Source of the DNA: Chaetoderma sp. LZ-2023a
Taxonomy: Eukaryota; Mollusca; Caudofoveata; Chaetodermatida; Chaetodermatidae
DNA length: 64,000 nt
Reading direction: 5' to 3'
NCBI GenBank assembly: GCA_034401795.1
Contig: CM067365.1
Location: 16,421,166-16,485,165, forward strand
The position numbers were made by a program, and so were the translations under genes. Positions 21,070 through 31,099 of this stretch are shown here, in pieces (positions within the stretch are counted from its first letter, which is position 1; each line of letters opens with the position of its first letter). The notes below the pieces were generated by a model, which was not told where the DNA came from, made no database searches, and was given only the letters and a program-made list of their open reading frames with translations.

Positions 21070-21660
21070 TCCATCGAATTCAAATGTTCTTTCTTTGAAG
21101 TAGGTATATAGTTTGTTCCTGAAATCTGAATGATTCCACAGTTGTCGCTTCGGCTATTGTAGCTGCCAGTGAATTCCACTTACGACCTCTGGTCTGGGTA
21201 ATACTGGATGGGTCGAAAAAGTAGTCTTTATCATCATTATCTAAATACCTGATGAGCTTGAACCAGACCTGCCAACCGCTAGTATAAGCAGTCAGTAGCT
21301 TCAGGTGGAAAAAACCATGATTTTCAGTAGTTTCACACACAGTAGTCGATTTTCAGTAGTTTGAGGAATCATTCAGTAAGTATGCCCATTTCAATTAAAT
21401 CTCCACGAAACCGTCTATATTTCAGTGACATTAGAATTAAGGCTTTAAGACTTTCCGTGTAACTATGCTCTCTGATTTGTGGGACGAGCTTTTGTAGCAC
21501 GCCGTTGCACTCCTAATAGCTGTGATTGCCGAGTTGCAGTACTCGAGAATAGGTCTCACTAGACTTGTACAAGAGCGTGAAAGTAGATAGCTCTATGTTG
21601 GTTAGTCCTATTGTGCTGTTCGCCTTGGATATGATATTACCTATATGTATCAAGAGAGGT
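21070..21660 (-). pseudogene. CR1-like LINE, 3' part of reverse transcriptase ORF
   Basis: Minus-strand reading gives K-A-N-S-T-I-G-L-T-N then Y-K-S...E-Y-C-N-like text, R-F-R-G-D-L-I-E, and the C-terminal T-R-G-R-K-W-N-S-L-A. These are the spaced motifs after the RT domain of CR1-type LINEs (L-V-R-P-x-L-E-Y, R-R-G-D-x-I-E, W-N-S-L-P). The frame changes more than once, so this is a dead 5'-truncated copy. Confidence 0.6.
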
Positions 21661-21864
21661 TTCTATTAATATGCACTGCCAAGTCATTTTCGACCTCTGA
21701 CAATGAAACAGGATGCATATCGGGCGTGTCATATCATCATCTGTTGCGACGTTGGCAGCCCTACTGGGCATATTGTCGGTCTGACAAAAACTTCACACAT
21801 TTTTGCGTATTACTTGCACAATGGACAGATAATGGTTAAAACCTTCTTTGTTGATTTACATTTC

Positions 21865-22010
21865 TTTCACGACATTTTAGATCAAATTTTGGATTAATTT
21901 TGATGTAATAAACGAATATGCAATAGTTAGCAATTTAATAATTTCACTTCTGCGATGATGTTTTTGAGCTGTATATTAAATATAGTCGTAAGGCGGTAAG
22001 AATTTGTACA
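21865..22010. repeat. Fragment related to the interior of the 45.4-46.5 kb DNA transposon
   Basis: ATCAAATTTTGGATTAATTT, TTGATGTAATAAACGA and CAATTTAATAATTTCACTTC match the order seen at about 46207-46340. Flanking termini are not recognisable here. Confidence 0.5.
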
Positions 22011-22334
22011 TGGAAATTGTTCAATTTTCATGTTATTGTCTATCAGTTTTAACTATTTTAGAGAATTGATATGATATGATATCATAAGGCTGCAAAATAA
22101 TAGGCCATAGGCCTGTCAGCCGATCCTTGTGGATTTTGGACCTATACATGCTCTCATATCATTTCAATCTTTACAGTATATACATACAATATACACACTA
22201 CATGCACTATGTCACACGTTACACAATAAATATGTCCAGGATATATACACATTTCCTGGAAATTGCGAGATTTCATTCATGTTTATACCTTTTAAACTCT
22301 GGAGACCCACAATCTTATTTTAAGGCAAGCATAC

Positions 22335-22440
22335 AGGTGAGTTGTTGGATATTTTGAAACATATCCGACAGGAACCCGTTGCTGAAATATGGAACAACAG
22401 CGTCCACTCCCACCAATTTCAAAATACCCACCATACTAAT
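22335..22440. repeat. Family B foldback copy
   Basis: TTGGATATTTTGAAACATAT, CCGACAGGAACCCGTTGCTG and the returning arm CAATTTCAAAATACCCACC. Confidence 0.55.
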
Positions 22441-22979
22441 TTTTATAAGGCAAACGGTTATTCGTACTTTGCCTTTTGGGTTCAACGGGTTAGACAACTC
22501 AACATTGCAATTTGACATACACTAACATTAAAAGAACTGATTCTTTGTTATTTTATACACTTTTAACCGTACAATTTCAGTACACTCTAATACTTTTTAG
22601 TGGATTTACAATACTGATTTGCTCGGCTATCACGGATACCATGCTAGCCTAAAAACAGCATTGTAATATTTCTAACCACTGACCATAATCGACATCAACA
22701 AACCTACAGTACTTATTAATTTACCTATCGTGGATACCACCCTAGTCTAAGGAACTTCAAATTTACTAATGTAGTGACCAAGCATAACTAATTCTGCAAA
22801 AGTACATAATTTACTTGTAGGCTGGCTTGGATACCAAGCATGGTCCATGTAGTGCTTATAAAGTACAGTTCACTCTAGGATGTACATATGCTGTGACCAT
22901 TCCTTGTCCAACCGTGCCTTGTAGCTGTTCAGTGTTGGCACAGTGACTATATGGCATGTATCGTCTGGTAGCGAGTTTC

Positions 22980-23460
22980 ATCTTTCAGCTAACCTTGAGG
23001 CAAAGAAGTTTTGTCTCAGTGCCATCCTGCTGTAGGATTTCTTCCATTTCATAGAGTGGCCTCCAGTTTTTCCTTTGTATCAAGACTCCGCATGTTACTC
23101 TTCGTGTGTCATATATTCCATGCATAAACTTGTATACCTCGATCATATCCCCTCTGCCATGACGGAAGACCAAGCAGCGGAGTTTCAAAGCTGCCAGCCC
23201 GTCTTTATACTGGAGTAAGGACAGCCCTGGGATAAGCCCTGTTGCTCTCCTCTTAACACTTTCCAAGAGTTTGGCATCTTTGAAGTACTTAGGTGACCAC
23301 ACAGGGTTGCAGTACTCCAAGTGAGGTCTTACTAGGGTAGTGAACAGGCGGTCAAAGTTTCCTGGTCGATGTAGACATATGACTGACCTCCTTATTAGTC
23401 TGAGTATCTTGTTTGCCTTATTTGCTTGGGTTTCAATATATATATACAAGTGTGCGTTTC
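22980..23460 (-). pseudogene. CR1-like LINE, RT C-terminal fragment
   Basis: Open minus-strand frame of about 154 codons: A-N-K-I-L-R-L-I-R-R-S, L-V-R-P-H-L-E-Y-C-N-P-V-W-S-P, L-E-S-V-K-R-R-A-T, L-R-C-L-V-F-R-H-G-R-G-D-M-I-E-V-Y-K. This is the thumb-like region after the YADD box in CR1 elements. It is truncated at both ends. Confidence 0.8.
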
Positions 23461-23549
23461 TGCTTTTGCTTTGATTGCTGCCTCCTTGGAGGGGCTAGGC
23501 CGTTTTCGGGTTGTGGTTTCTTGTTTCATGTTTATCTTCGCCCCTTTAG

Positions 23550-23920
23550 CTACTCGGCCACCACAGATAACCCATTCAGCCCTTCTGCACCTGTATGAAG
23601 TACGTTGTAGGACCAATAAAACAACAGATGGGAGAGTGCATTCAATATTATACTGTGGAGTGAGGACCGGAATCTGTCAACAGTTGGAGCACAAACACAG
23701 TTGTCATCTAGATGGTTCCAGTCTATTACTGTTTGTACAAAAAATGAATGTTCAAAAAGGTCATTTTTTGCTGGTGCACAAAAGCATCTAGAATTGTCTG
23801 TGACCTGCTTTTCGAGGATGTTACTTGCTAGGTAGCCTTCAAATTTGCGTATGCGAACAGCTCTTCTTGGACGTTTGGTTGTCAAATATTCATGATGAAG
23901 GATGGCTGGGATCAACCACC
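23550..23920 (-). pseudogene. LINE C-terminal fragment of another copy
   Basis: Minus-strand frame with R-R-A-V-R-I-R-K-F-E-G-Y-L, C-F-C-A-P-A-K-N-D-L-F-E-H-S-F-F, V-I-D-W-N-H-L-D-D-N, A-P-T-V-D-R-F-R-S-S-L. The H-S-F-F-x(3)-V-x-D-W-N-x-L signature is the C-terminal end of non-LTR reverse transcriptases. It lies 5' (on the minus strand) of a second RT fragment, so at least two LINE copies abut. Confidence 0.7.
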
Positions 23921-23924
23921 TTGA

Positions 23925-24440
23925 ATAGGAATGTCAATCAGAGTTGTTTACACCTTACTTGTTGTGGTGTTAAGTCGTGGTCGTCATGTGGTACTGTATC
24001 AAAGGCCTTCGAAAAGTCCAGAATGCCGATGTCGTCAACTTGTGTCCCTGCATCACAGGATTTGAGCAGATTGTGAGATGTGATGAGCAGCTGGGTTTCA
24101 CATGAGTAACCAGAACGAAAACCATGGTTGAGGTTCGTCAGTATTCTGTTTTACTCAAGGTGGTCGAGGATGTGCTTACATATGATTTGTTCTAGTAGCT
24201 TAGATCCCACAGAGGTAAGGGCGATTGGTCGGTAGTTCTCTGCAAGATGCTTATTTCCCTTCTTGTAGACCCCTTTTCCTTTGCTTTTGACATCTCTCCC
24301 TCTTGGTAAACAGTTTTCTTCTATCTTTTTCCATTTTGGTCATGTCCCGTTTTATCCCGATTCCTTTATATGTTGGATCTTCACATTCCGCTAGTTTCTT
24401 TGCTGACCCGAGTATGGTGCTGTGGTAATTTTAAGTTGAC
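23925..24440 (-). pseudogene. LINE RT domain, N-terminal half
   Basis: The minus-strand translation contains V-Y-K-K-G-N-K-H-L-A-E-N-Y-R-P-I-A-L-T-S, K-L-L-E-Q-I-I, L-N-H-G-F-R-S-G-Y-S-C-E-T-Q-L and G-I-L-D-F-S-K-A-F-D-T-V-P-H. These are RT motifs 1, 2 and A of a CR1/Jockey-type LINE. The frame is not continuous. Confidence 0.7.
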
Positions 24441-24549
24441 ATAATCACTCTTAGAGGTCTGGATGCTGCGTCCTTTCTCCCTAGTCTGATTACCTTTTCA
24501 AAGCGAGCTCTCACCTCTAATATCGCCGCATAGATCTTCTTCACTATGT

Positions 24550-24690
24550 TTTCATCATGATTCAAGATTCAATATTATTTATTCAGTAGCAAAATATTTG
24601 TAAGTCATGGATTCAACTAGGTTGTCCGCCGAAGGCAATGCCTATTGTATTGGCAGACACCTTACACATATATACATACATCTGTATAAA
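24550..24690 (-). repeat. CR1-type LINE 3' end
   Basis: Read on the minus strand: GGCATTGCCTTCGGCGGACA, an AT-rich stretch, then AATAATATTGAATCTTGAATC, i.e. a short GAATCTT-type terminal repeat as in CR1 3' tails. The plus-strand counterpart at 34850-34975 has the same order. Confidence 0.65.
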
Positions 24691-24699
24691 TAAATTAGA

Positions 24700-25400
24700 C
24701 AGGACAGTTACATAACAAACTACAGTTCAGTCATTACATTTACACGTGCTAAGTTAATCACGTGTTTTATTATTTTAATTAATTCATTTTATGTATGTTA
24801 TATATTAGCTATAAACGAACAGGACACCTAAGTACATGTAGCATACAATCACAAGATGTCGACAAGTTAAAAAATTAAAATATGTCCGAGTAGTAGTAGT
24901 AGAGGTGATGTTAAAATACAACACAAACATTTATATTTTTGGTTGACTTTGATAATACAGTACACATCAGAAATAACCAGTTCATCATTAGTAAAATAAT
25001 AACGTTTTGTTGAATGTGTTGAATATAATTGAAGTGGAAGCCACTGTTATCATAGGCAGCAATGTCTTCCAATCCACCCGCATTCAAAATCCCCGAGAAC
25101 ATTTCTCACATTGATTTTAAAATTATCTTAACAACAAGGTACTGTTTTTGTTTGGAAATATTTCAAGTCATCCCAGAGCTGTACTGTAGTTGTGTAGTTG
25201 ATAAATGTTTACAGGATGCTGGCTAGTGTGGGGCATCCTTGGTCAAGGGTGGGGAGGGAGGGAGTGAGGGGAGGGGCATGGTGCTCATTCTCCTGCTCAT
25301 CCAGTAGCTTGGTTCTATGGTGACTGAAAAGATTTTAATAGTTCTTAGCAGTTGGAAACATCCAGTCATAGTTGGTGGATTGGAGTGGGTAGGTAGTATT
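24700..25400. other. Unassigned AT-rich stretch
   Basis: Contains a GTAGTAGTAGTAG run near 24890 and a G-rich block near 25250. No coding or structured element is supported. Confidence 0.3.
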
Positions 25401-25404
25401 GGCA

Positions 25405-25625
25405 GTAGTAGTAGTAGTAGTAGTTTTTATTATTGTCAAGCATTAGTTCTAGGAACCCTGTCATTGACGACGCACTGGCACTAGGATATTGCAGTCGATT
25501 TTGGAATGTAATTTTTACATTTTTCATTTTTAGACCTGAGCGAGGTTCGAACAAGCCAATTCTATGGCACTGATTTGACTAGCGTTTGGGAGCCAAGTAG
25601 GCTACCCACTGGCCCACCATCCAGA
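25405..25625 (-). mobile_element. tRNA-derived SINE
   Basis: On the minus strand the head reads GGGCCAGTGGGTAGCCTACT (A-box-like) and, about 60-70 bp on, TTGTTCGAACCTCGC (B-box-like), the bipartite RNA polymerase III promoter of tRNA-derived SINEs. The body continues to TAGTGCCAGTGCGTCGTCAA, CAGGGTTCCTAGAACTAATG and CTTGACAATAATAAAAA, then a CTA-repeat tail (about 25400-25421). The 3' body recurs at 62205-62310. The tail motif matches that of the neighbouring LINE. Confidence 0.7.
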
Positions 25626-25676
25626 GGACAAAAATCCTCTCACCGGACCAGCTTTCAACTACCAGACTCACAATCA

Positions 25677-25677
25677 C

Positions 25678-25727
<50 letters not shown>

Positions 25728-25728
25728 A

Positions 25729-25767
<39 letters not shown>

Positions 25768-25812
25768 ATGTTGTAGTAGTAGTAGTAGTAGTAGTAGTAG
25801 CTGTTGTAGTAA

Positions 25813-25845
<33 letters not shown>

Positions 25846-25850
25846 ATGTT

Positions 25851-25908
<58 letters not shown>

Positions 25909-25925
25909 AATTAGTAGTAGCACTA
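25677..25925. repeat. (TAG)n microsatellite, about 250 bp
   Basis: Almost uninterrupted TAG repeat with a few TGT/AAT interruptions. It abuts the 3' end of the minus-strand LINE that begins at 25926, where it is the LINE's (CTA)n tail or its expansion. Poly-Val and poly-Leu frames through it are artefacts. Confidence 0.95.
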
Positions 25926-26838
25926 ATATGTGTTAATTAAGCAATCCTTTATTGTTTTCTTGAATGATTTTGTTGTCAGTATTTTGTCCCAGGTTTCCGG
26001 TTTAGTGTTATTCCATAATTGAGTGGCTGTAATTGATATTCTGCTTTCCCATGTCGGTGCGTGTGTATTTTTCATGTAGTTTGTGTCTGCTTCTAGTGTT
26101 ATGTTGGTGGATGTTATTATTGTTCACAAAGAAGGGGGCTATGGATTTGGGTAGGGTGTTGTGATGGAAATTTTCCACAACAGCCGGCATTTGGGATTTT
26201 CCTATGTCACTAAGTTTGAGTAATTTTTCTTCTTTAAACATATCTTGGCTCTGCTGATCGAGAAAATAATTTAATGCTCCTTTTTTGGAGTCTTTGAATT
26301 TTAGATATTTTGTTTTTGTAGGTGTCAGTCCAAACAGCATTGCAGTATGTGCGGTGCAGGAAGGATTAAAGTGCTGTAGCCTACAGTGTTTTAACCATGT
26401 CATGTGTCATATATGTGTTTTAATCTTTGGATTACACCTATTCCTCTTGCTACTTTCACAGTAACTGTCTCAATTTGTTTGACCCAGGTCAGATTTTCAT
26501 CTAAATATACTCCTAGAAACCTTTGCGTATGGGGCCTCTTCAATTTCTGTTTTGTTGATATAAATTTGTTTCTTTTATCCACATTTAATGACAGTTTGTT
26601 TAACGAAAACCAGTTAGTAATTTCTTCCATTTCCTCATTTACGTTTTTGTATAAAGTAACTATATCTTCGTCAGAAGAAAAGGCATTGGTGTCATCAGCG
26701 AACAGTATTAGTGACATGTGTTTGCAGATCATTCATATACAAGAGGAACAGCAGAGGCCAGAGGGCCAAGGATGGATCCCTGAGGAACACCGCAAGTTAG
26801 TCTCCTATTTTTAGAACAGGTTGCATTAAATTGCACGC
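25926..26838 (-). pseudogene. LINE, RT C-terminal half and 3' end
   Basis: Minus strand: Y-A/F-A-D-D box in L-I-L-F-A-D-D-T-N-A-F, W-F-S-L-N-K-L-S-L-N, F-L-G-V-Y-L-D-E-N-L-T-W, then H-N-T-R-S-R-H-K-L-H and an ending near K-T-I-K-D-C-L-I-N. This is a Jockey/CR1-group LINE ending in a CTA-repeat tail. The copy continues at 27343-27570 and 33772-34080. It is interrupted by a hAT-like MITE and by DIRS element 2, and its own frame shifts at least twice. Confidence 0.8.
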
Positions 26839-27342
26839 ATTGTAGTGTTGGGAATTGGTACTATTTTTGTGATGATTGGATTTATATACCGATGATCAAT
26901 TAATGATTGATCGTAACAGGTTCTCATTTTTTACTCATTTTGAATGCAGTAATTATAGCATGTTCAAGGATAATAACCCCTTTCAAGCCAAGTCACAGGT
27001 ATGACAGATTCTTAATAATTTAAGAAATAATTTGTTGAATATTTTGAAACTAATTTGAAAGGAAACTGTTGCTGCCCTAGGCTTCCAGTCAAATATGTTT
27101 CAAGATATTTAACATGTTATTGGTATGGTTGCTTTGAAATTAATATACTATTTCAGTCCTCAAAGAATTAATGTCGTAGACTAAGGAGTAATACTATATA
27201 GCTGTAACAATTAAATTCAAACAAATATATTAACAAAGTCAATTCATAAACAACCAAAATCGATTTCTGAAATCATGATCGATCGGTTGGTTGAACATGC
27301 AAACCAATCAATCATCGATCAAATCAATTAATCGGACCAACA
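26839..27342. mobile_element. hAT-like non-autonomous element (8-bp TSD)
   Basis: Short terminal inverted repeats TAGTGTTGG (left) and CCAACACTA (right), flanked by the 8-bp duplication ACGCATTG on both sides (26832-26839 and 27342-27349, to within a base). The LINE reading resumes directly outside. An 8-bp TSD with such ends is hAT-like. Inside are TGATCAATTAATGATTGATC and a complete family B foldback (27035-27120). A second copy end lies at about 52430-52545 in the opposite orientation. Confidence 0.8.
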
Positions 27343-27570
27343 CTAACGCATTGTGTTCTCTCATTTAGGTAGTTATGAAACCAGTTGAGTGCACTTCCTC
27401 GGATTCCATAGTAGGTACATTTTTCTAGTAAAATAGAGTGGTTGATCATGTCGAAAGCTTTTGAAAGGTCCAAGAAAATGCCTATATGTGCTTTTTTCTT
27501 TTCAATTGAATCAATTATTTTTTTCTGTCATTTCAATTAGTGCTAGCATTGTTGAATGTTTTTCACGAAA
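27343..27570 (-). pseudogene. LINE, middle part of RT (motif A region)
   Basis: The minus-strand translation has F-R-E-K-H-S-T-M-L-A-L-I-E-M-T, then G-I-F-L-D-L-S-K-A-F-D-M-I-N-H (motif A), C-T-Y-Y-G-I-R-G-S-A-L-N-W-F and Y-L-N-E-R-T-Q-C-V. It joins the 25926-26838 piece across the hAT-like insert. On its other side it stops at the DIRS element 2 edge, inside the Q-Y-x-F-R-E-K sequence. Confidence 0.8.
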
Positions 27571-27790
27571 TAATGAAATCACGGACTTCTTTTTTCACAA
27601 GAGAGTTGATACTTACCACCTTGATACTCTATGATATTTCCTAAATATCGACCTAGCTTCAATAATACTCAGAATTAAAAAGAAACCACCCCCACTGGGC
27701 AGGTTACACAACTGACAGTCCAGCGGATGTGCAGCCCAAACTTGCACATGCGCGGGGCTGACTCATTCTATTCCAAAATATTGGCTGACC
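27571..27790. repeat. DIRS element 2, left inverted terminal repeat
   Basis: ACTTACCACC, GATACTCTATGATATTTCCT, CCCCCACTGGGCAGGTTACA and GACTGACTCATTCT-type blocks are the reverse complement of 33620-33760. The outer ~35 bp (TAATGAAATCAC on) is specific to this end and matches the ICR. Confidence 0.88.
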
Positions 27791-27823
27791 TAATTGCAAT
27801 ATAAAACGCTGAGAGGCCGGGAT

Positions 27824-27926
27824 CGTATCAGGGTGGTAAGTATCAACTCTCTCGTGAAAAAAGAAATCTGTGATTTCATTTATTTCACATCAAGAGTATA
27901 CTAACCACCCGGATACTCTATGATAT
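27824..27926. repeat. DIRS element 2, internal complementary region
   Basis: The complement of the left outer end (GTATCAGGGTGGTAAGTATC through GTGATTTCATT) runs straight into the complement of the right outer end (TTTCACATCAAGAGTATACT through ATACTCTATGATAT). This is the same two-part junction as in element 1. Confidence 0.88.
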
Positions 27927-28450
27927 AGCCACAATTCGTAAGAGAATTCGGCGGGAGGGAGGCAAAGGTCAGAAGACCGGCTCATTCCTGGAAAGAGCAG
28001 GCTCTTTTGCTTTTGGAGCACAACAAACATCTGAAATTGCGTATGAAAACACAATCAGGAAATTATTTGGATATCGGATAACATGACCGATGTTGAGAGT
28101 AATGACTGTTTAATATCCGCTCCCCCACCTCTTAAAGAGGGAGCGATGACCTCAATGTCCTATAAGCTCTCTATGTACTCATGCTAAAGTACTGTAAGAC
28201 ATCGGACGAAAGCTTCATTTCACATACTCTCAGATGGAACAACAAAGAACACAAAACCATCACCATTTTAGTAAGTAATAAAAAATGTGACAAAAACTAA
28301 CCATCACCAAATATAGGACTAACCTATTTTGATGAGATTCCCTTTAATCATAGCTGGTGATGATAGGTACAGTACGGAAAAGCATGGATTTCCCCACTAA
28401 ATTGCACTGTGTGTGAGTCAACAGCCTTATATACAATATTTACAAATATA
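27927..28450. other. DIRS element 2, non-coding 3' region
   Basis: Between the recombinase region and the ICR. AT-rich, with no open frame of note and nothing else recognised. Confidence 0.5.
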
Positions 28451-28457
28451 TACAGAT

Positions 28458-29420
28458 TTAACGTTTATGTAAAATCGATAAGGCAAGTGGATTTGACGTG
28501 TCACGGAGGTAATGATCTGTAAAACTAGACTCACAGTGCAATTGTGCTACTGACATAATGTCATCCACCGGCACTCCGTTAAACAGAGCCGTGGATGTCA
28601 CTACGCCACGGACTCTGTGAGCCTTGGCCATGTCAACTTGTTTTCCCGTGGTAGGTTTGTGGCAATGCTGGATGCATTCCACAATCCACCTAGAAATGGT
28701 ATCTTTAGAAGCTCTCCCATGGGGTTCAATATAAGATAGCCATAAAGCACTAGGGTCTGTCCGCCATTCCTATGTACATTGTTTATAACGTGTTAATGCA
28801 CAGACTGGACACCAAGCCTTTGAATTAGGATCAAACCTAGTCAAAGCAGGTAAAACTATAGGCTGACCAGGATATTTTAAAGACTGTTTTTTTGCCATAA
28901 AGTTAACTCTAGGCAGAAGCCTAAGGCCTTCCCCTGTAACCACAAAACGGTCTGGCTCTGCTGACAAAGCATGTATTTCACTTCTTCGTTTGACTGAAGC
29001 TGCAGCAATCAGAAAAACTGTTTTAAGCGTCAACATTTTCATGGAAATGGAGCTTAGTGGTTCAAAGGGTTTATCTGCTAATACTTGGAAGTACTAACGA
29101 TAAACTCCAAGACGGAATCCCTGGAGGATTCCTTGGTCTTAGATTACCGATGCCTTTGATTAAAGTATATAGATTACATACTTCATCACTTCCTGTATTA
29201 ACCAAGCAAGGGATAATTGACATTAATGCTGACTTGTAGCCAGCAACAGTTTGGCTTGAGGCTATAGGCATCAAAAAGGTGACAGAGGAAATCGGCTACT
29301 ACCTGAATAGATGCTTCCATTGGATTAATACATCTTTTTGAGCACCATTCAGCAAATATGTTGATTTTATAATGACATGCTCTGGAGGGTGACCCCCTTC
29401 TGGCTTGTGCCATAAACATG
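28458..29420 (-). pseudogene. DIRS element 2 tyrosine recombinase region
   Basis: Recombinase blocks parallel element 1: Y-K-I-N-I-F-A-E-W-C, A-D-F-L-C-H-L-F, the S-V-K-R-R-S-E-I-H-A-L-S-A-E box, a long F-V-V-T-G-E-G-L-R-L-L-P block, H-R-V-R, S-F-T-D-H-Y-L-R-D. Clearly homologous to element 1 but a different family. A fossil, no longer continuous. Confidence 0.82.
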
Positions 29421-31093
29421 GCTGCTTGCTCAGAAAATCCCTCCTTAACTGTTGATTCCTTGACAACATCCACGCAGTCAATTGGAACATTGACGGGTTG
29501 TTGTGCAAGGCCTTGCCCTGGAAGATTATGTTGTCCATCAGAGGCAGAGGAACAGGATTGCAGACCAGAAGGTCCAGCAGATCCGTATACCATGATCGGC
29601 TTGGCCAATTTGGGGACTTGGCATTCCTGCTGCCTGATTTTCTGGAGAACCTTTGGAATCAGGATTGCTGGTGGGAATGCGTATGCATACATTCCCTCCC
29701 AGCTGATAGCTAACGGATCTATTGCGATAGCGCGCAGATCTGGAATCGGAGAGACGTACGTCGTCATCTTCGTATTCTTGTTCGTTGCGAATAAATCTAT
29801 GTTGGGCTTGCCCTAGTGGTTGAACAGGCGATCTGCCACACATTGATTTAGTTGCCATTCCGTGGGAAGAATACTCATTTTCAGCTCAATGAGTCTGCTA
29901 ATAGATTTACCTTCCCGGAATATGAACCCTTTCAGGGAAATCCCATGATCTAGGCACCAGCAAAGCAGTTTCCATGTCATCATACAGAGACTGGGCGATT
30001 TCGCTCCACCCTGGCGGTTTATGTAAGTCACTACTATTGTATTGTCTGACTGAACCAGAACACTCTTGCCCTTGACCTTCTCTAGGAAGTGTTCCATGGC
30101 TAAGACTACTGCTTGCATTTCCAGCAGATTGATATGTTCTTTTGACTGATCCAGATTCCAAAGCCCTGATACTTTGTTTTCTTCCAGGCAAGCTCCCCAT
30201 CCCTCCATTGATGCATCTGTGTACATCGTTAACTGAGGGTGGGGAGGTGACAACGTCACCCCCGGCAGGAGATTTTCTCTCTTCATCCATCATTGAAGGT
30301 GGTGAATAAGAGGCTCCAACACTGACACCTTTGAGTCTAGGAAACCCGTACTCTGGTTCCACTGAGTCATGAGAAATAACTGGATCGGCCGCTGGTGTAA
30401 GGTTGCCTGTGGAATGACTGGTTCCAAAGAAACCATCAACCCCAACATTCTCAAGTAGACCCGTGCCAGGACATGACGACTGTTGCACACTGACTGTATG
30501 ACTGAGATGAGTATTTCTACTCTCTCTTGAGATGGGTAAACATATCCTATCTCTAGATCGAAGAACATGCCCAGGTAAGCAAACTTCTGGGATGGAGTCA
30601 GCTCTGATTTCTGAAAGTTGATTATCCAGCCTAGATCTGTAAGAGTTTTCAAAACTATCTCCAGATTTGCTGATAGACTTTCTTGAGTGTGTGCTTTTAA
30701 CAGCCAGTCATCTAGGTACGTGTGCATTGCTATGTGTCTCCTGCAGAGGTATGACGTCATAGCTTGGACCACACGAGTGAAGACCCGAGGAGCCGTCGAT
30801 ATATACTAAATGGGAGAACCCTGAAATCCCATTGGCGGCCCTGGAATGCAAATCTCCGACGAAAACTCCTCGCAATGAGTATGTGAAAATAGGCATCTTT
30901 TAGATCTATTTATGCTGTCCACATTCCCTTCCTCAATCCTGCTAACACCATTCTTAGTTTCCATTTTGAAACTTGGTGTGAGGATAAACCTGTTGAGAGG
31001 TTTGAGGTTGAGAATTGGTCTCCACCCCAGTCGGGATGGTAAACGACTGAAAGCCATCGTAAGACTGAGCGGTCCTGAGTAATCCGCTCCCAC
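29420..31093 (-). pseudogene. DIRS element 2 RT - RNase H - methyltransferase-like region
   Basis: RT: G-W-R-P-I-L-N-L-K-P-L-N-R-F, then H-T-Y-L-D-D-W-L-L-K-A (catalytic Y-x-D-D), F-A-Y-L-G-M-F-F. RNase H: M-Y-T-D-A-S-M-E-G-W-G-A, L-L-E-M-Q-A-V, Q-S-D-N-T. Methyltransferase-like: T-Y-V-S-P-I-P-D, D-P-L-A-I-S-W-E-G, Y-A-F-P-P. Same order as element 1. Confidence 0.82.
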
Positions 31094-31099
31094 TCTTGC

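Noticed and set aside
25525-25615. A tRNA gene
   Set aside because: A- and B-box-like motifs are present but the cloverleaf is degraded. The downstream body and tail recur at 62.2 kb, so it is a tRNA-derived SINE.
25575-25940. Poly-Val (plus) and poly-Leu (minus) open frames
   Set aside because: Pure products of the TAG microsatellite.
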